Origin: an uncultured Lachnospiraceae bacterium
GTDB taxonomy: Bacteria; Bacillota; Clostridia; Lachnospirales; Lachnospiraceae
Reading direction: 5' to 3'
Assembly (NCBI GenBank): GCA_947178145.1
Contig: CAMWXE010000062.1
Coordinates: 1 to 33,448 of the forward strand
Length of the DNA stretch: 33,448 nucleotides
Below are positions 7,820 through 15,910 of this stretch, one piece after another. Made by a program: the position numbers and the translations under genes. The notes under the pieces are model-generated. The model saw only the letters and a program-made list of their open reading frames with translations. It was not told where the DNA came from and did not search any database. Positions within the stretch are counted from its first letter, which is position 1, and each line of letters starts with the position of its first letter.

Positions 7820-7847
7820 ATATCGGTAAAATTATCAGATTACTTTA
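7820..7847 (-). promoter_or_regulatory. Sigma-28 (SigD)-like promoter ahead of fliK
   Basis: On the minus strand TAAA (7847-7844), a 16-nt spacer and ACCGATAT (7827-7820) match the motility sigma consensus TAAA-N15-GCCGATAT in 11 of 12 specified bases. The TAAA overlaps the stop codon of the upstream ylxF/motE-like gene. The spacer is one longer than the ideal. Confidence 0.55.
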
Positions 7848-8735
7848 GTTCCCTGGGTTCATTATCTTGGTAATTCTTGCAGCTACTGCCGGATCCATCT
7901 CACCCATGATAGAACCTCTTGTCGCTGCTGGCAGGTTTGACAGAATCTCTGCTGCCAGTTCAAGATTGTCAGTCATAGCGCCGAGGATGCTTGCAGCTTT
8001 TGCAGCGTCCATATTGCTGTATGTTGCCACATAATCCCGCATCTTAACATTGACTGCCTCCTCCTGAATTACCTGCTTGTATAACGCCTCCGCTGTTGTG
8101 GGGTCCATCTCCTCATAGTACTCGCGGTACGCCTCTGCGCCTGGCCCGTTCTCGGCATAGACAACTTCTTCATAGAACTGTTCCTTGATGCGCTGGAAAT
8201 CTACCTGATTTTTCTCAAAAGTCTGCAAACGCTGTACCTCAGCCTTGAGCGCTTCAATCTGCTCTGCATAGGCCGTGTTCGTATTCTGCAGCTGCTCGAT
8301 TTTCTTTTCCAAATCTGTAATCTGGTCTACTGCATCTTTGATACTGTTGTACCCACCGTAAGAATTCTCCCTGGATGACTCTATATTGCCTTCTGTGGGA
8401 AGAATTTTGTTGATGATTGGTATATCCTTCAACATCGGGCTCAATACATTAGAGCCAAACCCGCCGACATCCATCTTGACAAGCAGACATAAGATTCCAA
8501 GCCATATCACAATGATAAATATTGTGACTACAACGACCGAAGCGTTTGTTCCTTCAATCTGCTCATCTAATTCTCTTTCCTGATTTTCCAGCTCCTTTGC
8601 GCGCCTTTTAGCTTCCTTTTTCTGATTTTTCTGCTCCTTTTTGAATGCCTTCTGACTTTCTTTTAGCTGCTTGAGCTGCATCTCCGGTGCGTCGGGGCTT
8701 AATGCTTCGTCCTTACGTGCCATATCGCTAACCAT
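7845..8735 (-). CDS. YlxF/MotE-like flagellar protein with MgtE_N-type domain
   Basis: This 296-residue membrane protein sits between fliJ and fliK, the same place as ylxF in Bacillus. In order: a charged, Lys/Glu-rich cytoplasmic helix (1-62), one transmembrane helix (about 65-88, ASVVVVTIFIIVIWLGILCL), a coiled coil (about 130-175), and a C-terminal MgtE_N-like helical repeat (DAAKAASILGAMTDNLELAA...MDPAVAARITKIM). In related proteins this last domain acts as a chaperone or scaffold for motor components; the exact role here is inferred. Start choice is uncertain: a GGAAAGG site is too near the ATG at 8735 and rather far from the one at 8723 (MARKDEALS). Confidence 0.82.
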   Translation of the reverse strand: MVSDMARKDEALSPDAPEMQLKQLKESQKAFKKEQKNQKKEAKRRAKELENQERELDEQIEGTNASVVVVTIFIIVIWLGILCLLVKMDVGGFGSNVLSPMLKDIPIINKILPTEGNIESSRENSYGGYNSIKDAVDQITDLEKKIEQLQNTNTAYAEQIEALKAEVQRLQTFEKNQVDFQRIKEQFYEEVVYAENGPGAEAYREYYEEMDPTTAEALYKQVIQEEAVNVKMRDYVATYSNMDAAKAASILGAMTDNLELAAEILSNLPAATRGSIMGEMDPAVAARITKIMNPGN

Positions 8736-8782
8736 GCCTTTCCATAGATTTTATCGTATCTTATCAAAACATTTGTCAGAAC

Positions 8783-9253
8783 TCACATGTTTTTCACATT
8801 CTGTTCTTCCATCAGCTTCTGTCCATATGTATATGAAGTAAGCTGGTCGATCTCCTTGCTCTCCGCAGCCAGTTCATCCTTCATAAACTCCTCAAATGCG
8901 TTCTCCTTGAGCTTTTCATGCGCTTTTCGCTCCTGCATAAGCTCCTGCAACGCTGCTCTCGCCTTCTCCACCAGTTTCGCGGCGCGGGCTACCTCCCTCA
9001 TCTGATCCGCGATATATTCATCCATCTTGAGGACAGCCATCTTGTTCTCGCGAATTTTTCTCACATCGATCAGCTCCATGCGGAGCTTCACACCTTCCTG
9101 CATATAATAAAGTTTTCTTGCATGAAGTTCATCAAGCTTCTTCTTCTCTGCATCAAGCCGCATATTTGCCTCTGCGAACTCCTGCTTTGCCCTGTCCTCG
9201 AGTTTCTCCTTAATATCAAGAATCCCCTGCATCTTGTATCGGAAAACTGCCAT
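8783..9253 (-). CDS. fliJ: Flagellar export chaperone FliJ
   Basis: This 156-residue protein is almost entirely coiled coil (KEKLEDRAKQEFAEANMRLD, then KLVEKARAALQELMQERKAH), as expected of FliJ. FliJ acts as the central stalk of the FliI hexamer and links ATPase and export gate, much like the gamma subunit of F1. The opening FRYKMQGILDIKEKLED is typical of the family. It lies 32 nt after fliI, with an AAAGGGTGG site upstream. Sequence conservation in this family is low, so the call rests on length, coiled coil, opening motif and exact position. Confidence 0.88.
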   Translation of the reverse strand: MAVFRYKMQGILDIKEKLEDRAKQEFAEANMRLDAEKKKLDELHARKLYYMQEGVKLRMELIDVRKIRENKMAVLKMDEYIADQMREVARAAKLVEKARAALQELMQERKAHEKLKENAFEEFMKDELAAESKEIDQLTSYTYGQKLMEEQNVKNM

Positions 9254-9285
9254 TTGATTACCACCCTTTTATCCAATCAACTGCT

Positions 9286-10608
9286 CTAATTCTGAAACAT
9301 TGCTTCCAATTGTTCCACGGTCTCCTCGAACGTAAATTTTGCATCTGTATCTTGCAGCAAATATTCATTTACCTCATCAATCTTACTGATTGCCCGGTCA
9401 ATATTGGGATTGCTTCCTCTCTTGTAAGCGCCGATATTGATCAAATCCTCCGCTTCATTGTAGGTTGCCATAATATTTTTCAATTTGCCAGCCGCCGCCT
9501 TATGCTCTCTTGACGCGACCATCGACATACATCTTGAGATACTCTGCAGCACATCAACAGCTGGATAGTGGTTTCTGTTCGCGAGTTTTCTCGTCAGCAT
9601 GATGTGCCCGTCGAGAATGCTTCGCGCTGTGTCCGTAATCGGCTCATTGAAATCCTCACCTTCTACCAATACCGTATACAATCCTGTAATTGAACCGTTC
9701 TCCGAACATCCAGCCCTCTCAAGGAGCTTGGGCATCTCCGAGTAAACACTTGGCGGGTAGCCTCTCGTCACTGGCGGTTCTCCTGTCGCAAGACCAATCT
9801 CTCTCTGCGCCATTGAGAAACGCGTGAGTGAATCCATCATCAAGAGGACATCTTTCCCCTGGTCGCGGAAATACTCAGCAATGGCTGTTGCTGTCTTTGC
9901 CGCTTTGTTTCTCTCAAGTGCTGGCCGGTCCGATGTCGCTACTACCACAATCGAGCGCCGCATGCCTTCTTCGCCAAGGTCTCGTTCGATAAATTCCCGG
10001 ACCTCACGTCCACGCTCTCCAATCAGAGCGATCACATTGATATCCGCCTTTGTATTCCTCGCAAACATTCCCATGAGTGTAGATTTTCCCACACCGGAGC
10101 CTGCAAAGATACCAATACGCTGCCCCTTACCCACTGTAATCAATCCATCTACCGCTTTGACTCCAAGCGGCAGCACTTCACTGATAATGGTCCTGCTCAT
10201 CGGGTCGGGCGGAGCCGCCTCGAGCGGATACCGCTTGACAGTCGTCGGCTCTGGCACAAAGCCGTCAATGCATCTGCCCAGTCCATCCAATGTCTTTCCC
10301 AGAAGACTCTCTCCAACAGACACACTCAACGGGTAATTCATGTTCTCGACAATACAGCCAAGCCCGATACCCTCTGTGTCTTCATAAGGCATGAGCAGTG
10401 TTCTCTTGTCCTTAAAGCCTACAACCTCAGCCAAAATCCCGTGCTCTTTCTCGGAATCTGTGTAAATCTTACACATATCGCCGAGCTTTGCGTCCGGTCC
10501 TGAGGATTCAATCGTGAGCCCCACCACATTCTCCACTTTGCCAAGCTTCTTAAAAAAGCTCTTATTCACTACTGTCTGATATTTTTGAAAGGAAATACAA
10601 GTTTCCAT
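9286..10608 (-). CDS. fliI: Flagellum-specific ATPase FliI
   Basis: FliI is the ATPase of the flagellar type III export apparatus and works as a hexamer with FliH and FliJ at the cytoplasmic face. The 440 residues show the F1-beta-like pattern: an N-terminal beta barrel (to about 95), then GIFAGSGVGKST with the Walker A loop at 169-177. The Walker B strand DVLLMMDSLTRFSMAQREI follows, then the signature PPSVYSEMPKLLERAG. GERGREVREF and NHYPAVDVLQSISR are also present. Length is normal for the family. It starts about 21 nt after fliH, and an AAAGGGG element lies before the ATG. Confidence 0.97.
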   Translation of the reverse strand: METCISFQKYQTVVNKSFFKKLGKVENVVGLTIESSGPDAKLGDMCKIYTDSEKEHGILAEVVGFKDKRTLLMPYEDTEGIGLGCIVENMNYPLSVSVGESLLGKTLDGLGRCIDGFVPEPTTVKRYPLEAAPPDPMSRTIISEVLPLGVKAVDGLITVGKGQRIGIFAGSGVGKSTLMGMFARNTKADINVIALIGERGREVREFIERDLGEEGMRRSIVVVATSDRPALERNKAAKTATAIAEYFRDQGKDVLLMMDSLTRFSMAQREIGLATGEPPVTRGYPPSVYSEMPKLLERAGCSENGSITGLYTVLVEGEDFNEPITDTARSILDGHIMLTRKLANRNHYPAVDVLQSISRCMSMVASREHKAAAGKLKNIMATYNEAEDLINIGAYKRGSNPNIDRAISKIDEVNEYLLQDTDAKFTFEETVEQLEAMFQN

Positions 10609-10629
10609 ATTTACAATCTACAACCCCTT

Positions 10630-11553
10630 TTACGGTTCATATGACAAGAGTCTCAACTCTTCGTTCAACGCCTCCAGTTGTGTTCCCAGACTGCAGTCAA
10701 ACACGCCATTCCCTGTTTCTATCATACACTCATTTTTTCCAAGTGTGACATCTTCGAGAAGTTCCACATTTTCCAGCGCAATATTGGTTCCCTTGATCAG
10801 CTCTCTCTTCTGCATGCTGGCAAAAGGATAATCCTCTTTCGACACATGAATCAGATAAGTGCTTCCTGTCTCAATATTTCTCATCGTATTCTGTATCAGG
10901 TATATGATCAGTTCTCTGGAATTCTTGAGACTTACATGGAAAATGTGCTCATATATCCCAGTCAGTGTATCGATAAATACCGGCTCCAGTTCTTTGATCT
11001 TGCGCTGGTATTCTTCCTCCATCGCTGCAATCTGCTGCTCGGCCTCAGCACGTACCTGTTCTCTCTCCTCTGCCACGCTGTTTAGTCCGTCTTGATGTCC
11101 CTGTGCATAGCCATTGTTCTGTCCCTGCTCAAAGCCCTCCTGATATCCCTGACTCTTAGCTTCCTCCAGAACCTGAATCCTGATCTGCTCAATCTCTGCA
11201 AGAGCTTCCTGGCGCATCTGCTCAATCTGAGCCTGTGCATCAGCGATTAATTCCTCCTGCATCTGCCTGGACGGCTGTGCGGAAAAAGTATCGTCCGGCC
11301 GAACATTCTCATCAAGATCCTGTTCTCCGCCAATCACATTTCCCTCACCGTCATGTATTAGCTGTGACACCTCCACAGCACTGATTCCCTGTGTAAAGTC
11401 ATCTGCAAAATCCGGCTCCTCGCCACACTCCTTCGCAAGCTCAATGGCAAGTTCCCTCAACCTTGCCTCTGCCCTTGCATTGGAATCGATAATTTTTGTA
11501 TTGGCCGGGTCTACCACGACCCAGCCTGATTTTAATATACCACCACTAGACAA
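10630..11553 (-). CDS. fliH: Flagellar assembly protein FliH (TTG start)
   Basis: FliH is the peripheral stalk and negative regulator of FliI. The 307-residue protein has a variable N-terminus, then a long acidic helical region (about 90-205: QAQIEQMRQEALAEIEQIRI, a Gly-rich EGFEQGQNNGYAQGHQDG segment with GxxxG spacing). The C-terminal domain follows (about 206-307: VFIDTLTGIYEHIFHVSL). The GxxxG stretch is typical of FliH. I place the start at a TTG at 11553. GGAGGTGA (11569-11562) lies 8 nt before it, and no ATG exists in the right place. The TTG overlaps the fliG stop by 8 nt, implying translational coupling. A longer frame inside fliG is possible but less likely. Confidence 0.85.
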   Translation of the reverse strand: MSSGGILKSGWVVVDPANTKIIDSNARAEARLRELAIELAKECGEEPDFADDFTQGISAVEVSQLIHDGEGNVIGGEQDLDENVRPDDTFSAQPSRQMQEELIADAQAQIEQMRQEALAEIEQIRIQVLEEAKSQGYQEGFEQGQNNGYAQGHQDGLNSVAEEREQVRAEAEQQIAAMEEEYQRKIKELEPVFIDTLTGIYEHIFHVSLKNSRELIIYLIQNTMRNIETGSTYLIHVSKEDYPFASMQKRELIKGTNIALENVELLEDVTLGKNECMIETGNGVFDCSLGTQLEALNEELRLLSYEP

Positions 11554-12553
11554 CCAGCTCGTCACCTCCACCTCTAGAAATAACGATCTCTGCTGAATCT
11601 TCAAGCTTTCTTATAATATTGACAATCTTCTGCTGTGCTTCCTCGACATCCTTCATTCTGACAGGTCCCATAAATTCCATGTCCTCCCTGATCATCTCAG
11701 CAAGACGTTTTGACATATTGCTAAAGATTGCGTTCTGCACTTCCTCTGTCGAACCTTTACATGCGATTGCAAGGTCATTGTTGTCAACATCCCTAAGCAC
11801 ACGCTGAATCGCACGGTCGTCGAGAAGTAAGATATCCTCGAATACGAACATCTTCTTTCTGATCTCGTCTGCGAGCTCTGGCTCTTCGACTTCGAGTGTC
11901 TCCATAATATGCTTCTCTGTACCTCTGTCTACTGTATTCAAAATCTCTACGACTGCGTCCACGCCGCCGATAATTGTATAATCCTGGTTTACGAGAGAAG
12001 AGAGCTTTGACTCCAACACACGCTCCACTTCCTTGATAACATCGGGACTTGTTCTGTCCATTGTCGCAATACGCCTTGCCACTTCTGCCTGCTTCTCAGG
12101 TACTAAGGCTCCCAAAATGGTCGCTGCCTGGCCTGCGGACAGATAGGATAAAATCAGGGCAATCGTCTGCGGATGTTCATCCTGTATAAAGTTCAACAGC
12201 TGTGATGCATCGGTCTTCTTGACAAACTCGAATGGTTTTACCTGCAGCGATGCTGTCAGCTTTCCAATGACATCCATCGCCTTGTCTGCACCAAGCGCTT
12301 TCTCCAAAAGCTCCTTCGCATATCCGATACCGCCTTCCGCGATATACTGCTGTGCGAGACATACCTCGTAAAATTCATTGATTACCTTTTCCTTTACCTG
12401 TGGTGTAACGCTCTTGGTGTTCGCAATCTCAAGTGTCAGGTCCTCGATTTCTTCTTCTTTCAGATGTTTAAATATCAGAGCAGATTTCTCAGGTCCGAGG
12501 GCAATCAGTAAGATTGCCGCCTTCTGTATTCCCTTTAACTCTTCACTAGCCAT
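11546..12553 (-). CDS. fliG: Flagellar motor switch protein FliG
   Basis: FliG is the rotor protein that contacts the stator and carries torque; it sits on the FliF ring. The 335 residues include ELKGIQKAAILLIALGPEKS at the N-terminus (FliF-binding), the EHPQTIALILSYL motif of the armadillo-like middle domain near residue 128, and a C-terminal domain with the charged helix DDRAIQRVLRDVDNNDLAIA that faces the stator, followed by MSKRLAEMIREDME. Length is typical. It begins 6 nt after fliF; the fliF stop lies inside its own GGGGGTAA ribosome binding site, so the two are likely coupled. Confidence 0.97.
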   Translation of the reverse strand: MASEELKGIQKAAILLIALGPEKSALIFKHLKEEEIEDLTLEIANTKSVTPQVKEKVINEFYEVCLAQQYIAEGGIGYAKELLEKALGADKAMDVIGKLTASLQVKPFEFVKKTDASQLLNFIQDEHPQTIALILSYLSAGQAATILGALVPEKQAEVARRIATMDRTSPDVIKEVERVLESKLSSLVNQDYTIIGGVDAVVEILNTVDRGTEKHIMETLEVEEPELADEIRKKMFVFEDILLLDDRAIQRVLRDVDNNDLAIACKGSTEEVQNAIFSNMSKRLAEMIREDMEFMGPVRMKDVEEAQQKIVNIIRKLEDSAEIVISRGGGDELVV

Positions 12554-12559
12554 TACAAG

Positions 12560-14173
12560 TTACCCCCACTCTTCATCAAGCCAATTTCGCAGCAGTGTAG
12601 CCACCGCTTCTGGATTTTCCTCGACAAAGTTTTCTATCAATTTTCTGGCTTCAGACTTCTGTTCTGTCTCAATCCCTTCCAGCTCGTCAATGTTTGACTG
12701 CAATAAATCCTCCACTGCAAGCTCTTCCTCTTCCTCGACTTCTCTCTTGGTTCTCAGGCTCATGATCACCACGAATGCCAGAAGTGTGAGGATAATAACG
12801 ATCAATACAATCTGGACAATATCTTTGAGTTCTACTGTAGAATGGATTGTATCAATAAACTGAACTTCCTCGTATGCCACAAGGCTTATGTTTCTGGTCG
12901 GAATACCAGTCGCATTTGCCACCATGCCGACAAGATCCTCATCTACGGTAAGTTTTACCCTCTCATTGTTGGCAAGCTTGTATTCCTCCCATGAGATACC
13001 ATCCAGCAGTCCCTGAAGTCTCACATCCTCTTCTCTTACCACACGGTATCTTACCGCTGCCACCGATACAGAGCTATCATTATATACGATTGTTCCTGTT
13101 GCTGCTGTTGTCTCGATAATCTCCTCATTTGGAAGGTAATCACTCTTTCTCTCATAAGTACTACTGTTTGTACCTGTTGATTCATTGATCATATAGTCTG
13201 TCTCAGAGTTTGAGTCCGTTCCAGGCACTCCGCCGATACCATCTGTAGCATTTGACTGATATATTTCCTCGTGCGCAAGTAATCCCTGGTCATGTTGGTC
13301 ATCTGGTGTAGAATAATTGTGCTGTGTAATTTTCTTCTGTGAGAAATCCATTGAAATGTTTGCTGCCACTTCAATCTGATTGAACTCATTTGTTCCGAAA
13401 AGTACCTGTCTTACTTCATTTTTGATCAGGCTCTCCGCTTCCTGCTTGAGCATCATCATATTGTCAGCCTTATCGATTGTGGAGTAGGTCTGCTCAATTG
13501 GGAACCAGATCTTTCCATCGGAATCTGTGATTGTCACATTGTCTGTCGTGTCATTGCCAAGTGATGTCGCGATAAATCTCGCAATCGCTGCCGCGTTCTC
13601 CTCGTTAAAAGGAACGCCATCATTGAGTTCCAGGTAAACACCTGCGTAGGTCTCACGGTTCTGTGCGATGAGTGTTCCATTATCATCAGGAATGGTCAAT
13701 TGGCAGGTAGCTGTCTTAACCGCTTTCATATTTGTCACAACTTCCTCGATCTGACCTTCAATAAAAAGTTTATAGCGTTTCTGCTTATCAGCCTCTGTTG
13801 TAGAAAAACTTCCATTTAACACATCATCAATCGTGTATCCTGCTGTCGGAATGTTGTTGGAACCAAGTAAAAGACGCGCATCTGATTCCTGTTCTTTGAC
13901 TACATCAAAGTGCAGGCCATCTGCTGTCACATTGTAAGTTATCCCTTGCCCATCCAACAAATCCCTCACAGAAGCTGCTTCCTTGGTAGACTCACAATTT
14001 GCGACATTGACGTACTGCTTCTTCGTGAGCACTGCCACCAGTATCGCGATCGCAAGCAAAATCACCACTGCGATACCAATGATTAAAGTCTTCTGCTTTG
14101 GCTGAAACTTATTCCACCATTCCTTAATTCGCTCTAATATCCTTTTCCCAAAATCCAATACCTTGTCAACCAT
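12560..14173 (-). CDS. fliF: Flagellar MS-ring protein FliF
   Basis: FliF builds the membrane-embedded MS ring, the foundation of the basal body. The 537-residue protein has a transmembrane helix at about 29-49 (TLIIGIAVVILLAIAILVAV) and the YscJ-like ring domains (ARLLLGSNNIPTAGY; KQKRYKLFIEGQIEEVV). A periplasmic-side, Ser/Thr/Asn-rich loop follows, then a second transmembrane helix near 448-470. The C-terminal FliG-binding segment ends EENPEAVATLLRNWLDEEWG, a strongly conserved ending. Spacing to fliE upstream is about 70 nt and to fliG 6 nt. Confidence 0.97.
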   Translation of the reverse strand: MVDKVLDFGKRILERIKEWWNKFQPKQKTLIIGIAVVILLAIAILVAVLTKKQYVNVANCESTKEAASVRDLLDGQGITYNVTADGLHFDVVKEQESDARLLLGSNNIPTAGYTIDDVLNGSFSTTEADKQKRYKLFIEGQIEEVVTNMKAVKTATCQLTIPDDNGTLIAQNRETYAGVYLELNDGVPFNEENAAAIARFIATSLGNDTTDNVTITDSDGKIWFPIEQTYSTIDKADNMMMLKQEAESLIKNEVRQVLFGTNEFNQIEVAANISMDFSQKKITQHNYSTPDDQHDQGLLAHEEIYQSNATDGIGGVPGTDSNSETDYMINESTGTNSSTYERKSDYLPNEEIIETTAATGTIVYNDSSVSVAAVRYRVVREEDVRLQGLLDGISWEEYKLANNERVKLTVDEDLVGMVANATGIPTRNISLVAYEEVQFIDTIHSTVELKDIVQIVLIVIILTLLAFVVIMSLRTKREVEEEEELAVEDLLQSNIDELEGIETEQKSEARKLIENFVEENPEAVATLLRNWLDEEWG

Positions 14174-14241
14174 TTCAAGTGTCTCCTTCTCCCAAAAATC
14201 CCCTGTAATCCTTTACATGTAATCCTTTTCAACTGGTTTCA

Positions 14242-14580
14242 TTAAATTTGTATCTGCATAATCTCCTTATATGCTTCAAGGAGCTTGTCTCTGAGTGCGA
14301 TCGTGTAGTTGAGCGCCGTCTGCGCTTTCCCCACCGCAATCGTAAGGTCGTGTGTATTCTCTGAGATCCCCATCATCCACTTTAATTCCTCATTCTCCTG
14401 CGTTGAGAGCAGATCATTGGTCGTGCCAATATTGTTTACGGCTGCGTCAAGAATCGAACCGAAGATATTGTTGCTCTTTTGTCCTTCGCTGTCTGTAGTT
14501 CCACTGTACAGACTGTTTCTCACTGCATCTGAATTTACATGATATAAACTATTGATATCATTTGCTGCTGTTATTGTCAT
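14242..14580 (-). CDS. fliE: Flagellar hook-basal body protein FliE
   Basis: FliE joins the MS ring to the rod and is one of the first exported components. This 112-residue protein has the family's C-terminal half: DLTIAVGKAQTALNYTIALR and then LLEAYKEIMQIQI. The N-terminus (MTITAANDINSLYHVNSDAV) is variable, as usual. A GGGGGAAG site precedes the ATG. It stands between flgC and fliF, its standard place. Confidence 0.93.
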   Translation of the reverse strand: MTITAANDINSLYHVNSDAVRNSLYSGTTDSEGQKSNNIFGSILDAAVNNIGTTNDLLSTQENEELKWMMGISENTHDLTIAVGKAQTALNYTIALRDKLLEAYKEIMQIQI

Positions 14581-14633
14581 CGCTCTTCCCCCTATTACTT
14601 AACTCCCTATAATAATTCCTCTGTCATCCTCTT

Positions 14634-15128
14634 CTAGAAATTCATTTCCAATCCTTTGCTGGCCATCGATTTTGTCGCCTCAAACGCAGCCTGGTTCGCC
14701 TCATAGCCACGGCTTGCATCGATCATGTTCGTCATTTCTGTGATGACATTGACATTCGGATAGTGTACATATCCATTCTCGTCTGCATCCGGGTGTTCCG
14801 GGTCATATGTCATAACTTCCTCTGTCCATGTATCCTCATACAGCCCGCCAACCTTAACGCCCATTCCCGGACTTGACAGGGCAGCCGAGTTGGTGCAGCC
14901 AAGCGGTCTGCCGCTCAAATTGCTGAACGCTGTGTCAAGCATATGAGAAAACGTTCTATTCTTGGTGTCTGTCTTCTCCTGAAAGGTAACAACCTTTCTG
15001 ACATACGGTGTGCCATCCTCCGTTCTTGTCGTGTGTGCATTGGCCATATTCTGTGAAATGATATCCATACGGTACTGTTCTGCCGACATTCCCGATGCAC
15101 TGATATCAAACGAGTTAAAAATTCCCAT
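14634..15128 (-). CDS. flgC: Flagellar basal-body rod protein FlgC
   Basis: FlgC is a proximal rod protein exported through the basal body. The 164 residues have the rod signature at the N-terminus (FNSFDISASGMSAEQYRMDI, then SQNMANAHTT). The FlgC-specific middle has YDPEHPDADENGYVHYPNVN. The C-terminus is EMTNMIDASRGYEANQAAFE. I use the ATG at 15128 because AGGAGGG lies about 8 nt upstream and MGIFNSFDIS is the expected start. A longer open frame to 15206 has no ribosome binding site and adds unrelated sequence. About 120 nt separate it from flgB. Confidence 0.95.
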   Translation of the reverse strand: MGIFNSFDISASGMSAEQYRMDIISQNMANAHTTRTEDGTPYVRKVVTFQEKTDTKNRTFSHMLDTAFSNLSGRPLGCTNSAALSSPGMGVKVGGLYEDTWTEEVMTYDPEHPDADENGYVHYPNVNVITEMTNMIDASRGYEANQAAFEATKSMASKGLEMNF

Positions 15129-15248
15129 CTTACATCCCTCCTGTTTCAAGTTCCGCATCATCCCTGCTGACACCATCGCTGACAGAGACATATGCGACTG
15201 TTCCATGCATTCGCATATGCTCTGGGCATCACGCAGGCAAATGCTTTT

Positions 15249-15641
15249 TTACTTCATCACTGACATAAGCTGTGAAAAGTCCTGATTCAGCAATGTCATC
15301 ATTCCATTGTATTTTATTTGGTTCTTTGCGAGTATTGCCAGCTCATTCTGGATACTCACATTGTTGCCGTCATATCGGTACGAGAGCTCCTCATAGTCTG
15401 TATAAATTTCCGGGGTAAGCGCCTCTAAGTCGAGATTTTTCACCCTCGCATCCACTGAGTCCTCACTTGCCCTTGCAAAAGCATGCTTTAATTCTGTCTC
15501 GAAGCGAATATCTTTTCTCTTGTAATTGGGCGTGTTCACATTCGCAATGTTATTGTTGATGATATCGTTTCTCGTAGCAGCTGCATCTAACGAAGTTCCC
15601 AAAGCGTTTATGTAATCAAATACACCTGAACTATTTAACAT
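15249..15641 (-). CDS. flgB: Flagellar basal-body rod protein FlgB (first gene of the operon)
   Basis: FlgB forms the part of the rod closest to the MS ring. The 130 residues begin with a rod-type N-terminus (ALGTSLDAAATRNDIINNNI, then ANVNTPNYKRKDI) and end with the short C-terminal helix (LAILAKNQIKYNGMMTLLNQ). AAAGGAGG lies about 8 nt before the ATG. It opens the fla/che-type operon, with a sigma-A promoter and CodY-box-like site about 80-110 nt upstream and codY beyond. Confidence 0.95.
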   Translation of the reverse strand: MLNSSGVFDYINALGTSLDAAATRNDIINNNIANVNTPNYKRKDIRFETELKHAFARASEDSVDARVKNLDLEALTPEIYTDYEELSYRYDGNNVSIQNELAILAKNQIKYNGMMTLLNQDFSQLMSVMK

Positions 15642-15720
15642 TTCTACTCCTCCTTTTACAGTTCTATGTAAACTATTATTGTCATAACGAATTTACATAA
15701 TATATTGTCTTTCTTACTCT

Positions 15721-15748
15721 ATTATAGATTATTTTCAGAATATTTCAA
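15721..15748 (-). promoter_or_regulatory. Sigma-A promoter of the flgB operon
   Basis: On the minus strand TTGAAA (15748-15743), a 16-nt spacer and TATAAT (15726-15721, perfect) precede flgB by about 80 nt. It lies after the codY terminator, so it is probably the main promoter of the flagellar operon. Confidence 0.7.
15730..15744 (-). promoter_or_regulatory. Candidate CodY-binding box in the flgB promoter
   Basis: AATATTCTGAAAATA matches the CodY consensus AATTTTCWGAAAATT at 13 of 15 positions. It overlaps the end of the -35 element and fills the spacer, where a bound repressor would block RNA polymerase. Confidence 0.6.
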
Positions 15749-15833
15749 GTATTTTTTTCATTATTTTGCAATATTATGTGAATTTGTTTTGTTCTGTTAT
15801 GTAAATCAGCCAATTTTACTACTCAAAAAAGAA

Positions 15834-15865
15834 AAAAGGCTTATCTTTTTCAAGATAAACCTTTT
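15834..15865 (-). terminator. Terminator after codY
   Basis: On the minus strand AAAAGG-TTTATCTT pairs with AAGATAA-CCTTTT around a short loop, followed by T residues, 46 nt after the codY stop. It separates codY transcription from the flagellar operon, though leakage is possible. Confidence 0.75.
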
Positions 15866-15910
15866 GTTTCAATTTTTTCTATTGTTTGAATTGTTCATCA
15901 AATTAGTTAA

